Origin: Bacteroidota bacterium
GTDB taxonomy: Bacteria; Bacteroidota; Bacteroidia; Bacteroidales; JAAUTT01
Direction of reading: 5' to 3'
DNA length: 64,000 bases
NCBI GenBank assembly: GCA_023429135.1
Contig: JAEYWD010000057.1
Span: forward strand, 62,001-126,000
Shown: in pieces, positions 18,030-26,739 of the stretch
Layout: each line of letters opens with the position of its first letter
Position numbering within the stretch: the stretch's first letter is position 1
Notes under the pieces: generated by a model
Seen by the model: the letters and a program-made list of their open reading frames with translations, nothing else
Databases searched by the model: none
Told to the model about the DNA's origin: nothing
Made by a program: the position numbers and the translations under genes

Positions 18030-19601
18030 TTAATTGGCCCAGGCACTGCCTTCTTCTGTAAGCCTCCATTTAAAATAAGCGTCGAGTACTTTCATGGATT
18101 TTTCGCTTGGTACCGGACCAACCTGGGGCTTTGCTCCCAGGTACATTACCTGTGGATTTTTGTCACTAAAAGTTGGCCATTGGGGCACACCTTTGCCATT
18201 AGGGTCGCCATATTTTGCAAAATTGGTCCAATAGGTGCCCATTGTTTGTGAAAGATCCTGATCCGATTGGGTAAGCATGGGCGATTTTATGACATCAAGC
18301 GTCATAAAAACATAGGCGACATCCTGACCGTGAGGTGAGCCAAATCCATATCTTGGAGAACCTTCTGGAAAATCGGGATGCTGGTCGAAATAGTATAAAA
18401 AAACTTTTGATTTACCTGTTTGCGACTGCAAGCGCGCCCATATCCAGGTTTGCCATCCAAAGGCAGCATCACGGCTTAAATCGCGCGCTGTTTTGGGTAC
18501 AGTAGTTTCACCTGCAGGATATGCGGCAATTAATGTATCCGCAAACTTCCCATATCGTTTCCGAACATTCGAAAAATATTCATCGGGCGTTTTTTCCCGC
18601 GAGAAACTCGCTCCTTCGTCTGAATTATATCCAATTAAAACCGGAACATCGTTGTATTTCCCCTTTTCGTAGAGCTTATGCTGTACATCGGGAATTACAT
18701 ACCCGTCAACAATAGGCCATCCGCCGCCCATTCCCATTCCCATGGGCAGTTTTTCCGGCGCAATTTTACGTAGCTCTGCAACAGAAGATACACCATTCTT
18801 TTTAAGGTAAGCTTCACCGTCAGCTTCAGCTTGTTTAAGCGTTTTCATATTTTCGCCCGGGTAAGTGGTAGGCCGTGTTGGACCAAACGAACCACCGCTT
18901 TGCGATATAGCTCCATGAAATAATCCTTTTGCCAATGGAGAAGCACACAGCATACTCACAGAAATACCTCCGGCTGACTCACCAAAAATTGTCACTTTGT
19001 CGGGATTGCCCCCAAAAGCTGCAATGTTGTTTTTTACCCATTTAAGACCTGCAATCTGATCAAGTAAACCATAATTTCCTGAGACTTTATCGGGATTTTC
19101 GGCACTTAATTCCGGATGGGCCAAAAACCCAAGCTGCCCAACCCGATAGGCTACAGCAACAACCACAACTCCTTTTTTAGCAAGGTTTTCACCGTTACAA
19201 ACAGGATCGGCTGTTGTACCACCGGCAAAACCACCACCATAAATCCAAACCAATACCGGCAGTTTTTCTTTAGCTGACTTGGCTGGGGTCCACACATTAA
19301 GATAGAGACAATCTTCACTTTTACCTGCGGGCGGATTTCCTCCCTGAAATGGAGATGGGGCAAACTTTGTAGCTTGCTTTATCCCGTCCCATTTTATTAC
19401 TGGTTGTGGAGCTTTCCACCGAAGGTCGCCAACCGGAGGTGCCGCAAATGGAACACCTTTAAATACTGTTAAGCCGTTTTCTGCGGCTCCCTGAACAATC
19501 CCGCCATCCACTTTAACCTGAATAAGATCCTGAACGGTGAGCGAAACAACACAGAATGTGAATGTCAATAACATCAATATCTGCAAGGTTCTCGATTTCA
19601 T
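18030..19601 (-). CDS. Carboxylesterase type B (GESAGG), secreted
   Basis: A 523-residue protein with an N-terminal signal segment (ILMLLTFTFCVVS). It has all type-B carboxylesterase marks: FKGVPFAAPPVG, EDCLYLNVW, the oxyanion strand WIYGGGFAGG, nucleophile elbow GESAGG with S209, the Glu of YNSDEGASF and the His of SPHGQDVAY. It is the last gene of the leftward arm and lies 42 bp after the preceding alpha/beta-hydrolase gene, so probably in one operon with it. It probably de-esterifies oligosaccharides or aryl esters in the periplasm. It is diverged from the other type-B esterase (11371-13008), whose elbow is GQSGG, so the two may act on different ester positions or groups. Confidence 0.87.
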   Translation of the reverse strand: MKSRTLQILMLLTFTFCVVSLTVQDLIQVKVDGGIVQGAAENGLTVFKGVPFAAPPVGDLRWKAPQPVIKWDGIKQATKFAPSPFQGGNPPAGKSEDCLYLNVWTPAKSAKEKLPVLVWIYGGGFAGGTTADPVCNGENLAKKGVVVVAVAYRVGQLGFLAHPELSAENPDKVSGNYGLLDQIAGLKWVKNNIAAFGGNPDKVTIFGESAGGISVSMLCASPLAKGLFHGAISQSGGSFGPTRPTTYPGENMKTLKQAEADGEAYLKKNGVSSVAELRKIAPEKLPMGMGMGGGWPIVDGYVIPDVQHKLYEKGKYNDVPVLIGYNSDEGASFSREKTPDEYFSNVRKRYGKFADTLIAAYPAGETTVPKTARDLSRDAAFGWQTWIWARLQSQTGKSKVFLYYFDQHPDFPEGSPRYGFGSPHGQDVAYVFMTLDVIKSPMLTQSDQDLSQTMGTYWTNFAKYGDPNGKGVPQWPTFSDKNPQVMYLGAKPQVGPVPSEKSMKVLDAYFKWRLTEEGSAWAN

Positions 19602-19643
19602 TTTTTTGAATTTTAAAAGTTCAAAATATTAGTATAGAAAACA

Positions 19644-20651
19644 TTAATTTTTTGTCGACAGAAATGCATTAATCTCCTTTACGGTGCGTTCCAGATCGTC
19701 GTGATGCAGATTATGTGCAGCTCCGTCTACATGAACAAGCTTCACTTTTTTCAGATCTTTCACAGCATCTTCGTTAGCTTTGCGCGCTTCGGGCGATGCA
19801 TCGGCCTTTAGAACAAGGGAAGGTACAGTGATCTTTGCCAAAGCATCTCCTATGGCCATTGTGCCAGTCATGGCTTGCCCTGCCTCCGGCGTATAAGGAC
19901 CATGATACTGTTTTTTGGATAGTGCCCAATATTTGATATCCACAATATCCCATTTGGGGTTCTGCTTTTTACCTAACTCAACCAGTTCGTCAAAATTATA
20001 GTTATTTTGTTTAACCAGTGTCTCAGGATCGCCAAACATGTTGATAGATATACCTTTAGGAGTTGTTCTTTCGGGCTTCTTTGCACTGGGAGGATTACTT
20101 GGAGGGACATTGCGAGGCATGCCACGTCCGTCACCCCCTGGACGTGCCAGGAAGGGGTCGAGCATAATAATTGTTTGTGCCAGTTCCGGATATTCAGCGC
20201 CAACACGCATAACTGTTGCTGCTCCCATTGAATGCCCTACCAGAATTGGCTTTTGGAAGTTCATGGTTTTCACGAACCCTACAACGTCTTTTACCAAAGT
20301 TTCACCGTTATCGGCCTGCGTGAATAGGTCGGACAAACCGTGGCCACGGGTATCAAGCATGTAAATGTCGTAGTTGTTCTGTAACTTCCATGTTAGGGTT
20401 GTCCAGCATAGACCATTATCGGTAACACCATGAACCATTACGATTACAGGCTTTCCGGGTGCCGGGACAGCATGATAATAATGAACACGAATTCCGTTTA
20501 CATAAGCAAAACCATCTGTCCAACCGTCAGGAATACCTGGAGGATCGGCGGCAAACATGGTTACAGGAGAAATGATCAACAAAATGATGGTTCGCAGAAT
20601 TGCCTTTACTGCTTTGCTTTTTCCAGTTTTAAGTAAGTCTTTTACTTTCAT
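19644..20651 (-). CDS. Alpha/beta-hydrolase fold protein, exported
   Basis: A 335-residue single-domain alpha/beta-hydrolase with an N-terminal hydrophobic segment (ILRTIILLIISPVTMFAA), so it is probably exported. Motifs in order: VMVHGVTDNG (oxyanion), YMLDTRGHGLSD, nucleophile elbow GHSMGAA with S141, and the late His in DGAAHNLHHDD. This is the 'peptidase S33/haloperoxidase-like' branch of the superfamily, which includes esterases, lactonases and C-C hydrolases; sequence alone does not give the substrate. An unusual Pro/Gly-rich insert (about 190-215) follows the strand after the elbow and may form part of a cap. Operon with 18030-19601 downstream (42 bp) and the CE1-like gene upstream (22 bp). 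Confidence 0.78.
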   Translation of the reverse strand: MKVKDLLKTGKSKAVKAILRTIILLIISPVTMFAADPPGIPDGWTDGFAYVNGIRVHYYHAVPAPGKPVIVMVHGVTDNGLCWTTLTWKLQNNYDIYMLDTRGHGLSDLFTQADNGETLVKDVVGFVKTMNFQKPILVGHSMGAATVMRVGAEYPELAQTIIMLDPFLARPGGDGRGMPRNVPPSNPPSAKKPERTTPKGISINMFGDPETLVKQNNYNFDELVELGKKQNPKWDIVDIKYWALSKKQYHGPYTPEAGQAMTGTMAIGDALAKITVPSLVLKADASPEARKANEDAVKDLKKVKLVHVDGAAHNLHHDDLERTVKEINAFLSTKN

Positions 20652-20673
20652 CTTAGTATTATTTAATTTTTGA

Positions 20674-21837
20674 TTATTTCTTTAATTGTTTGTCTTTGAA
20701 AATTTTCTGCGCAAAACTATAGAGGTCGTGCCTCCATACATACATCGTATGCCCACCTTCCATTTCCGAATAGTCCGATTCAACTCCATATTTTGTAAAG
20801 AGGTTGCGTGTAGGTGGAGTATTGCTGGTTGCTCCATCTGTACTTCCGCCACAGGTAAAAATGAAATATTTCAATGTTGATTTTAGTTTAGGGGCTGTTG
20901 CCTTTATGAGCTGATCGTATTTCTCATAGTTTTCGGGTTGACTGGTCCACCAGCCAGAGCTCATTACATTCACATAGGCAAATTTATCAGGATTTTGAAT
21001 GATGGTTTCCAGAACTTCCAGCCCTCCCATTGATAAACCCGCAATGGCCCTGTAATCGGCAGTTTTGTATGCACGAAAGTTCGACTCCACATAGGGAATT
21101 ATATTTGTGGCCAGATCTTTGGCAAATGTTTCTACCGGAATGCTTCCATCGGGCATTACCACTATCATAGGCACAATTTTCCCTTCCGAAAACAGATTAT
21201 CGAGTATCCATCCTGCCTTTCCCTGTCCGGGCCAATTCGTGTCGTTATCTCCGCCTCCGTGCATCAGATAAAGAACGGGAAGCCTGGCATTGTTGGAAAA
21301 ATAGCCGGGGGGAGTCCACACAAACATGCGCCTGGTTGAATTTGTAACATTGGAGTCATAATAAACCACCGACATAAGGCCGTGCGGAATATTCTTCTTC
21401 TGCCAAAAAAGGTTTTCTCCCTTGGGAACAATCTCCACCATGGGTCTGAAATCAGCCACCATGGAGTTTTTTGGATCATTGACTTTCATGCCGTCAACTT
21501 TGAAAAAGTAACGATAGGCACTCGGGGGAATGTTTGGACCTGTTGTCATTGTCCATATTCCGTTTTCGGCTTTTTCTGTTTTTTCAGCCCGGATATCTCC
21601 GGCTAATTCCACCAATTTTGCATCGGGAGCATAAAGCCTGAATGTGGCGCTGCCATCATCATTTACCTGAAACGATATTAAGTTATCGTTCGGTGTAGGT
21701 GGACTATTCCTGAAGTTCTGCGCTTCGGCTTGAAAACAAAGTAATATTAGTATAACGCCTGATAAAAAAGGCAGTTGTCTAAAGATTGGAATCGATACAG
21801 ACTCAAATCTTAATTTAAGCAGTTTGTTTAGAGTCAT
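20674..21837 (-). CDS. CE1-like esterase with N-terminal CBM48/E-set domain
   Basis: A 387-residue protein with a signal peptide ending near AEAQ (40). An E-set/CBM48-like domain (about 50-135, SATFRLYAPDAKLVELAGD to YRYFFKVDG) precedes an esterase-D domain. That domain has the oxyanion stretch YLMHGGGDNDTNW, the strand IVVMPDGS, nucleophile elbow GLSMGG with S269, and a late His in EGGHTMYVWRHDLY. This two-domain form matches Bacteroidota feruloyl/acetyl esterases of the CE1 family found in xylan and pectin loci. It probably removes ferulate or acetate from oligosaccharides. It lies 31 bp after the related single-domain esterase gene (21869-22753), so both are likely coexpressed. Confidence 0.83.
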   Translation of the reverse strand: MTLNKLLKLRFESVSIPIFRQLPFLSGVILILLCFQAEAQNFRNSPPTPNDNLISFQVNDDGSATFRLYAPDAKLVELAGDIRAEKTEKAENGIWTMTTGPNIPPSAYRYFFKVDGMKVNDPKNSMVADFRPMVEIVPKGENLFWQKKNIPHGLMSVVYYDSNVTNSTRRMFVWTPPGYFSNNARLPVLYLMHGGGDNDTNWPGQGKAGWILDNLFSEGKIVPMIVVMPDGSIPVETFAKDLATNIIPYVESNFRAYKTADYRAIAGLSMGGLEVLETIIQNPDKFAYVNVMSSGWWTSQPENYEKYDQLIKATAPKLKSTLKYFIFTCGGSTDGATSNTPPTRNLFTKYGVESDYSEMEGGHTMYVWRHDLYSFAQKIFKDKQLKK

Positions 21838-21868
21838 AAAAGAGTTATTGATAGTTAATGAGATTTAC

Positions 21869-22753
21869 TCAATTTGTTCGGGATTGAAGAAAACATTCTC
21901 CGGCGAATTTTAGCGCTTTGGGCAGACTTTTTCGCCAAAGCGCCCAGTTGTGGCCTCCGTCAATCACTCGGACCTCTACCGGAATTTTACTTTCCTTCAT
22001 CGTAAGGATCATTTCCAGTTGGTCCCGGTTAATTTCATCGTCACCAAGCTCAATGGCATAAATTACTGATTTCTTTTGACTTTCCGGCAATTTTTTGGCG
22101 AGGGCATAAACATCGTTTTCATGCCACAAATCGGGTAAATCACCATCCTTTTTTAAAGGCCCAAAATAATTTTCACCCAACCAGTTGTAACCTCTGTGCC
22201 AGTGGTCGGTTCTGGCATTTTTATCGGAGAACATTCCAATACTCATCGCATAACATACCTGAAATTTATCGGGATGCTTCAATGCATATAACAGACAACC
22301 ACGACCTCCCATAGAAAGACCCGAAATAGCGCGGTAACGTTTTTCAGTCCGGCAACGGTAAGTTGATTCGATATGTGGAATAAACTCCTGGAAAAAGAAG
22401 TCTTCATAGTTTAGTGTGCCGTCGAATTTATTGTTATACCAGCCGTCTATGCCGTCGGGCATAACAATAATCATTTCAGGAGCTTCACCGGAGGCAAAAG
22501 CATTATCGGCTATGGTGGCAGCCTGCCCTCTTAGCAGCCAATCCCTCCAATCGTCGCCACCACCATGCAAGAGATATAACACAGGATACTCCAGTTTTGA
22601 TGTTTCATAACCCGGTGGCAGGTAAATAGAATAATGTGCAGTTTGGTTCAGTAATTTACTTTCCAATACACGGTCACTGTAAGCAGTTCCTTTTTGTGCG
22701 AAGGCAACGCCGGTGAGTAATAAAATTGAGCAAATAATAAAAAGCTTTTTCAT
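21869..22753 (-). CDS. CE1-like esterase (esterase D family), secreted
   Basis: A 294-residue protein with a signal peptide ending near AFAQ. It has the esterase-D/CE1 core: YSIYLPPGYE, oxyanion YLLHGGGDDWRDW, IIVMPDG, nucleophile elbow GLSMGG with S147, and the late catalytic His in DGGHNWALWRKSL. It is the single-domain partner of the CBM48-bearing esterase downstream and shares its motif set. CE1 includes feruloyl esterases, acetyl esterases and glucuronoyl-type relatives; a role on hydroxycinnamoyl or acetyl esters is inferred. It follows the GH35 gene after 23 bp. Confidence 0.83.
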   Translation of the reverse strand: MKKLFIICSILLLTGVAFAQKGTAYSDRVLESKLLNQTAHYSIYLPPGYETSKLEYPVLYLLHGGGDDWRDWLLRGQAATIADNAFASGEAPEMIIVMPDGIDGWYNNKFDGTLNYEDFFFQEFIPHIESTYRCRTEKRYRAISGLSMGGRGCLLYALKHPDKFQVCYAMSIGMFSDKNARTDHWHRGYNWLGENYFGPLKKDGDLPDLWHENDVYALAKKLPESQKKSVIYAIELGDDEINRDQLEMILTMKESKIPVEVRVIDGGHNWALWRKSLPKALKFAGECFLQSRTN

Positions 22754-22776
22754 ACTTGAGATACCAGGAAGGATAA

Positions 22777-24465
22777 TTATTTAAAATCGTAAAGCCATAC
22801 CCTTTGAAGCTGCGGATTTTCACCCCGGAAAAGTAATCCATAGCCCGATTGTCCCTTTAAGGCCATTTGATCCAAATCCTGACTAACATTTGTTTCATCG
22901 CCATTTAACCACCGAAGCTGATGCCATACATTATCAATAAAATAACCCTCGTTAACTTTGCTAAAGGCGGTAATGCCCTCACCATTTGCAGGAGCAAAGG
23001 TAACCTGGGCATTTGAACCCATTACAAGATATTCATTATCATTCATTAATAATACCATTGCGTAACCTTTTCTGCCTCTTGGACCAAACATTCCACCTCC
23101 CTGAGCAGGCGTTTCCGGCTGCGGGCCAAAACGGAAAGGCTTGGTAAGATTTACAATAACCTTGTGGTTCCCTAATACAAATTCCTGGGAAGTATTTTCA
23201 GGATTTAATTCACTTAACCAGGCCGCACGAATGGTGCCTTTTGATTGATGTTCAGTAATGATGTCCCGGAATGATGACATCATTCGGTATGAATTGAAAA
23301 AATCGCTCTGTTGATGATTTTTCATGTTACCGTCGATTCCAAAAGGCGAAAATCCAAAACCTCTGCGTTCTCCGATAAGGTATACGGCATTGGCTGCCGA
23401 TGCCCCGGATTCAGGCACAAAAACAGCATCTTGTTTACGGGAATACCTGTCGAGAATTTCGCTGAATTCAGGATCATAAATATCAGGTGAATAAAAATCA
23501 ATATCTGGGGCACCTGCTCTCCAAACATCGTGAACCTGAGCCACGGGACCACCAGATGGATAATCGCCCGGAACAATATCTCCAGCATGCTGAAGGGCTA
23601 CATTTACAAAGGCCGGAATAGGGTAAAGGTCTTTCCCTGCTTTAGCTATAGCATTTGTGTATCCGGAATAATACCACGCCATAAAAAACTCGCTTGTGGT
23701 AACATTTTTTCCAAAAACTTCTTCCCAGGTTCCTTTTGTGGCAAAGTTTGAATTAGTCCACAGTTTAAGCGTTTCGGGCAGAAGATTTTTTTTGTTTTTT
23801 ACAAGATAGTTGATAAGTTCTTTAGGTACCTCTGAACGAAATAACTGTTCTGCTTTCGTGCTATAATCTCTTTCAAAGAATAGGCCCATTTCATTTTCAA
23901 CCTGAATGAATAAAACGGTATTTTCTTTGCCGTCGATATCCTTTAAATGTCTCATCATAGCTGCATAAGCTTTTTTATCGGCATCCCTGTTAGTTTCGTA
24001 AAAAACCGAGAGGCAGGGGACAGAAAGGCCATCACGAGTAATAGCTCGTGGGAAACGTTTGTAATCCTGACCAACCCATCCCGGGATATATCCGCTTCCG
24101 CCGTTTTTAAAACTGCCAAACCAAAGAATTACGAGTTTCAAATCGTTTTCCCGGGCATCTTTAATCATGGCATCCATTTGAGAAAAATCAAATTTCCCTT
24201 CTTCTGGCTCTATCTGATCCCAGGAAACTACCGCCAAAACCGTATTCAAACCCGATCCTTTAAAAGCCGGCCAAATGTCTTTCATATATTCGGGACTGGA
24301 CGTACTTGAATTGCGAAGTTCACCAGCCAGGGCGAGAAATGGCTTCCCCTTTACAATTAGTTGCGAAATATCTCCCCTTTTCTCTAAGTGAGGGATTTCG
24401 TTGTTTTGAGCCTTTACAAAGCAACTCAGGCAAAACAAAAGATTTAAAACTATAAATTTTTTCAT
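22777..24465 (-). CDS. GH35-type beta-galactosidase with C-terminal DUF5597-like domain
   Basis: A 562-residue protein with a signal peptide ending near VKAQ. The TIM-barrel starts with FLALAGELRNSS and includes LNTVLAVVSWDQIEPEEG, the acid/base E192 in QVENEMG and the likely nucleophile E352 in FVPESGAS. The last about 150 residues form the beta-rich region that characterises the GH35 enzymes with a DUF5597 tail. It is the first gene of the leftward arm, so it leads a five-gene operon with four alpha/beta-hydrolases. It probably removes terminal beta-galactose from arabinogalactan or galactan oligosaccharides. A candidate promoter lies at 24508-24538. Confidence 0.85.
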   Translation of the reverse strand: MKKFIVLNLLFCLSCFVKAQNNEIPHLEKRGDISQLIVKGKPFLALAGELRNSSTSSPEYMKDIWPAFKGSGLNTVLAVVSWDQIEPEEGKFDFSQMDAMIKDARENDLKLVILWFGSFKNGGSGYIPGWVGQDYKRFPRAITRDGLSVPCLSVFYETNRDADKKAYAAMMRHLKDIDGKENTVLFIQVENEMGLFFERDYSTKAEQLFRSEVPKELINYLVKNKKNLLPETLKLWTNSNFATKGTWEEVFGKNVTTSEFFMAWYYSGYTNAIAKAGKDLYPIPAFVNVALQHAGDIVPGDYPSGGPVAQVHDVWRAGAPDIDFYSPDIYDPEFSEILDRYSRKQDAVFVPESGASAANAVYLIGERRGFGFSPFGIDGNMKNHQQSDFFNSYRMMSSFRDIITEHQSKGTIRAAWLSELNPENTSQEFVLGNHKVIVNLTKPFRFGPQPETPAQGGGMFGPRGRKGYAMVLLMNDNEYLVMGSNAQVTFAPANGEGITAFSKVNEGYFIDNVWHQLRWLNGDETNVSQDLDQMALKGQSGYGLLFRGENPQLQRVWLYDFK

Positions 24466-24507
24466 GACAGTTTTTCTTTATGTTAGCTAACCTATTAAAA
24501 TGAATGT

Positions 24508-24538
24508 CAAACTTAAATCAAGCCTATTCTTGAAGAAA
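24508..24538 (-). promoter_or_regulatory. Candidate promoter of the GH35-esterase operon
   Basis: Read leftward, TTTC (24535-24538) and TAAGTTTG (24508-24515) are separated by 19 bp. This fits the Bacteroidota consensus TTTG-N19-TAnnTTTG with one mismatch in the upstream box. The predicted leader to the GH35 start codon is about 40 nt. Confidence 0.5.
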
Positions 24539-24695
24539 GCATAAATCAGACAAAAACAGATAAAAAATGGTAATAGCAATCCTTGATATCGTATATAATA
24601 ATCCTAATATTCAGGTGAAATGCAATTAGTTTTTAATTTTTCATCCATAAGAACTGCAAAAAATCATTCTGATTTCAAGTTCGGGTAAAAGATAA

Positions 24696-24806
24696 TTTAG
24701 CATTCAGGAAATTAGCGGTCATCTTCATTTTCCCTCACAATCATTTTTTGGAAAGTATTTTAAAAGGCATGTAGGTGTTTCGCCAATGGAATACAGGAAA
24801 AAATAA
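24696..24806 (+). pseudogene. C-terminal remnant of an AraC-family regulator
   Basis: A frame open from a TAA at 24693 to TAA at 24804-24806, with no start codon, encodes 36 residues matching the last helix-turn-helix of AraC-type regulators: FSIQEISGHLHFPSQSFFG and then KYFKRHVGVSPMEYRKK. AraC-type and hybrid two-component regulators commonly control Bacteroidota polysaccharide loci, so this may be the wreck of the regulator for the adjacent cluster. The rest of the 404-bp gap (24466-24869) holds the promoter of the GH35 operon and the marR promoter; I see no other gene. Confidence 0.8.
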
Positions 24807-24818
24807 TTATTTCAGAAA

Positions 24819-24852
24819 ATATTAGTTTGAATTCTAACTTATATTACCTTTG
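24819..24852 (+). promoter_or_regulatory. marR promoter overlapped by a palindromic operator (copy 1)
   Basis: The near-perfect 16-bp palindrome AGTTTGAATTCTAACT (24824-24839) lies inside a 21-bp sequence (24819-24839) that recurs exactly at 25311-25331. It overlaps a promoter: TTAG (24822-24825), 19 bp, then TACCTTTG (24845-24852). A regulator bound here would block RNA polymerase, as expected for MarR autorepression. Confidence 0.75.
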
Positions 24853-24869
24853 CCAAAAAAAATCAGGAT

Positions 24870-25301
24870 ATGAATGATGTATTTAAAACAATCATATATG
24901 ATATGCAGACTGTCACCATGAATGTGAAACAGTGCCTGCAAAGTCAGCTTTTGAAGTTAGAATTGGATATCACATTTGAGATGGTTAGGGTTTTAACCAT
25001 TTTGTCATATTTAAAATATGCGAATCAGCAGCAACTTGCTGACCTTACTTTGAAAAATAAAGCCAGTCTCACTTCCTTAATTGATAACCTTGTTAAAAGA
25101 GACTTGGTCACCCGATCAGAAGATACAGCCGACAGAAGAAATAAAATCATTACCATTACAAGCAAAGGAAAAGAATACATGAAAAAAGTAAATCCTCTGG
25201 TGGAAACTTTTTTTGATAACCTCTCCAAAGAGTTTAATTCTGAAGAAATTGCTCTTTTAAAGAAGTCAATTTTAAAAATGAATGAATTCATAAAAAGATA
25301 A
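24870..25301 (+). CDS. MarR-family transcriptional regulator
   Basis: A 143-residue protein with the MarR fold: N-terminal dimerisation helix, then a winged helix (about 40-110) with QQQLADLT, ASLTSLIDNLVKRDLV, the wing SEDTADRRNKIITIT and SKGKEYMKK, and a C-terminal dimerisation helix. MarR proteins usually repress a neighbouring efflux pump and release DNA on binding small aromatic compounds. Two identical palindrome-containing sites, one over its own promoter and one before the tolC-like gene, fit this. It precedes the efflux genes in the same direction with a 75-bp gap containing the second operator. Confidence 0.9.
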   Translation: MNDVFKTIIYDMQTVTMNVKQCLQSQLLKLELDITFEMVRVLTILSYLKYANQQQLADLTLKNKASLTSLIDNLVKRDLVTRSEDTADRRNKIITITSKGKEYMKKVNPLVETFFDNLSKEFNSEEIALLKKSILKMNEFIKR

Positions 25302-25310
25302 TTTTTTACC

Positions 25311-25331
25311 ATATTAGTTTGAATTCTAACT
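25311..25331 (+). promoter_or_regulatory. Second copy of the MarR-type operator
   Basis: This site has the same 21 bases as 24819-24839, with the 16-bp palindrome core (25316-25331), placed 45 bp before the tolC-like start codon. No clear TAnnTTTG box follows, so it may control an internal promoter or attenuate read-through from marR. Confidence 0.75.
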
Positions 25332-25376
25332 GTAAAACATACAACCGTTGTAACACAAATTAAATTTATAATAATC

Positions 25377-26696
25377 ATGAATTTTAGAAACTATTTCACA
25401 TTGATAAGTGCCATATTACTGTTTAACGCATCGGAGATGATGAATGCACAGGAATTAGTACCGAAGGAGTTGAGTTTAAATGATGCCTTAACACTTGCAA
25501 TGGAGCATCAGCAACAATTAAAAATATCGGAGGCAAATGTTGCGGTTTCCGAACAGCAGTTACGGGTTGCGAAAATGCAACAACTTCCATCAGCTACATT
25601 AACTGCAAATGGTTACTACATGAGCGATGCAACTTTATATTCTCCTGATCTCGACAAGTTAACTGATGTTCCGATGCCCCACTTTGGAAATTCCTATGCT
25701 TTTCAGGCATCGCAACTGCTTTTCAAAGGTGGTATGATCAACAAATCCATTCAGATTGCCGAATTACGGATACAATTGGCAAATCTTGATTTGAAAAGGG
25801 ATGAACAAGCTATTAAGTTCTTAATTATATCAAACTATTTGGATATTTACAAGATACACAATCAGATTAAGATTTACGAGCAAAACATAACGCTTGCAAA
25901 AATGCGGCTCGAAAACCTGAAAAGCATGAGTGAGCAACAAATGATAACCCGTAATGAACTCATACGCGCTAAACTTCAGATTAAAAACCTGGAGCAGGCG
26001 TTGCTCTCATTAAGAAACAATTTGGCCATCATGAGCTATCAAATGAGCTATGCACTGGGATTACCACTGAATACTATAATTATCCCAACCGAAGTTATTG
26101 AAAACAAAAAACCGGAAACGGTTTCCGTATATCTTGAGCTGGCGCATAAACAACATTATGGCCTGGCGACAGCTAATACAAACATAGAACTGGCCAAAAA
26201 AAGTATCAGTCTCTCCAAAGCAGAACGTTATCCTACACTTGCGGCGTTTGCGGGGTATAACATGCAACGCCCGCTTACATCGTTAACACCTGCTCAGGAT
26301 TTATACGCAAATACCTGGCAAACTGGCTTAAGTTTTTCCTTCTGCTTGGATAATCTTTATAAAACCCGCCAAAAGGTAGGTTTAAGCAAATACCAGGAAA
26401 AAGTAGCTGAAGAAGCTTATATATTAACGGAGCAGAACATCGAAATTGGTGTGTATGCAGCTTTTACAAAGTTCCAGGAATCGTTGCAGCAAACCAGATT
26501 AATAGAAGAAGCCAAAGAGCTTGCCATTGAAAATTACAACATTGTCGAAGCGAAATATCTTAATCAGTTCGCCATCACAGCAGAAATGACCGACGCAACC
26601 TATGCACGCCTTGAAGCTGAACTACAGTTTATTAATAGTACGATAACAGAACTTTTTCAATACTATAACCTGATTAAGAGCACAGGTACACTCTAA
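25377..26696 (+). CDS. TolC-like outer-membrane efflux protein
   Basis: A 439-residue outer membrane efflux protein with a signal segment (TLISAILLFNASEMMNAQ). Two repeated helical hairpin halves are seen: LSLNDALTLAMEHQQQLK near the start, ASQLLFKGG, and the second-half helix EQNIEIGVYAAFTKFQESL near 360. It forms the outer-membrane channel of a tripartite pump. It is followed by the HlyD-like adaptor after 43 bp and then the MFS permease, giving the EmrAB-TolC layout. Confidence 0.9.
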   Translation: MNFRNYFTLISAILLFNASEMMNAQELVPKELSLNDALTLAMEHQQQLKISEANVAVSEQQLRVAKMQQLPSATLTANGYYMSDATLYSPDLDKLTDVPMPHFGNSYAFQASQLLFKGGMINKSIQIAELRIQLANLDLKRDEQAIKFLIISNYLDIYKIHNQIKIYEQNITLAKMRLENLKSMSEQQMITRNELIRAKLQIKNLEQALLSLRNNLAIMSYQMSYALGLPLNTIIIPTEVIENKKPETVSVYLELAHKQHYGLATANTNIELAKKSISLSKAERYPTLAAFAGYNMQRPLTSLTPAQDLYANTWQTGLSFSFCLDNLYKTRQKVGLSKYQEKVAEEAYILTEQNIEIGVYAAFTKFQESLQQTRLIEEAKELAIENYNIVEAKYLNQFAITAEMTDATYARLEAELQFINSTITELFQYYNLIKSTGTL

Positions 26697-26739
26697 AATA
26701 AAAAACAAAACGATCATTAATATTTTAAAATAAACATCT

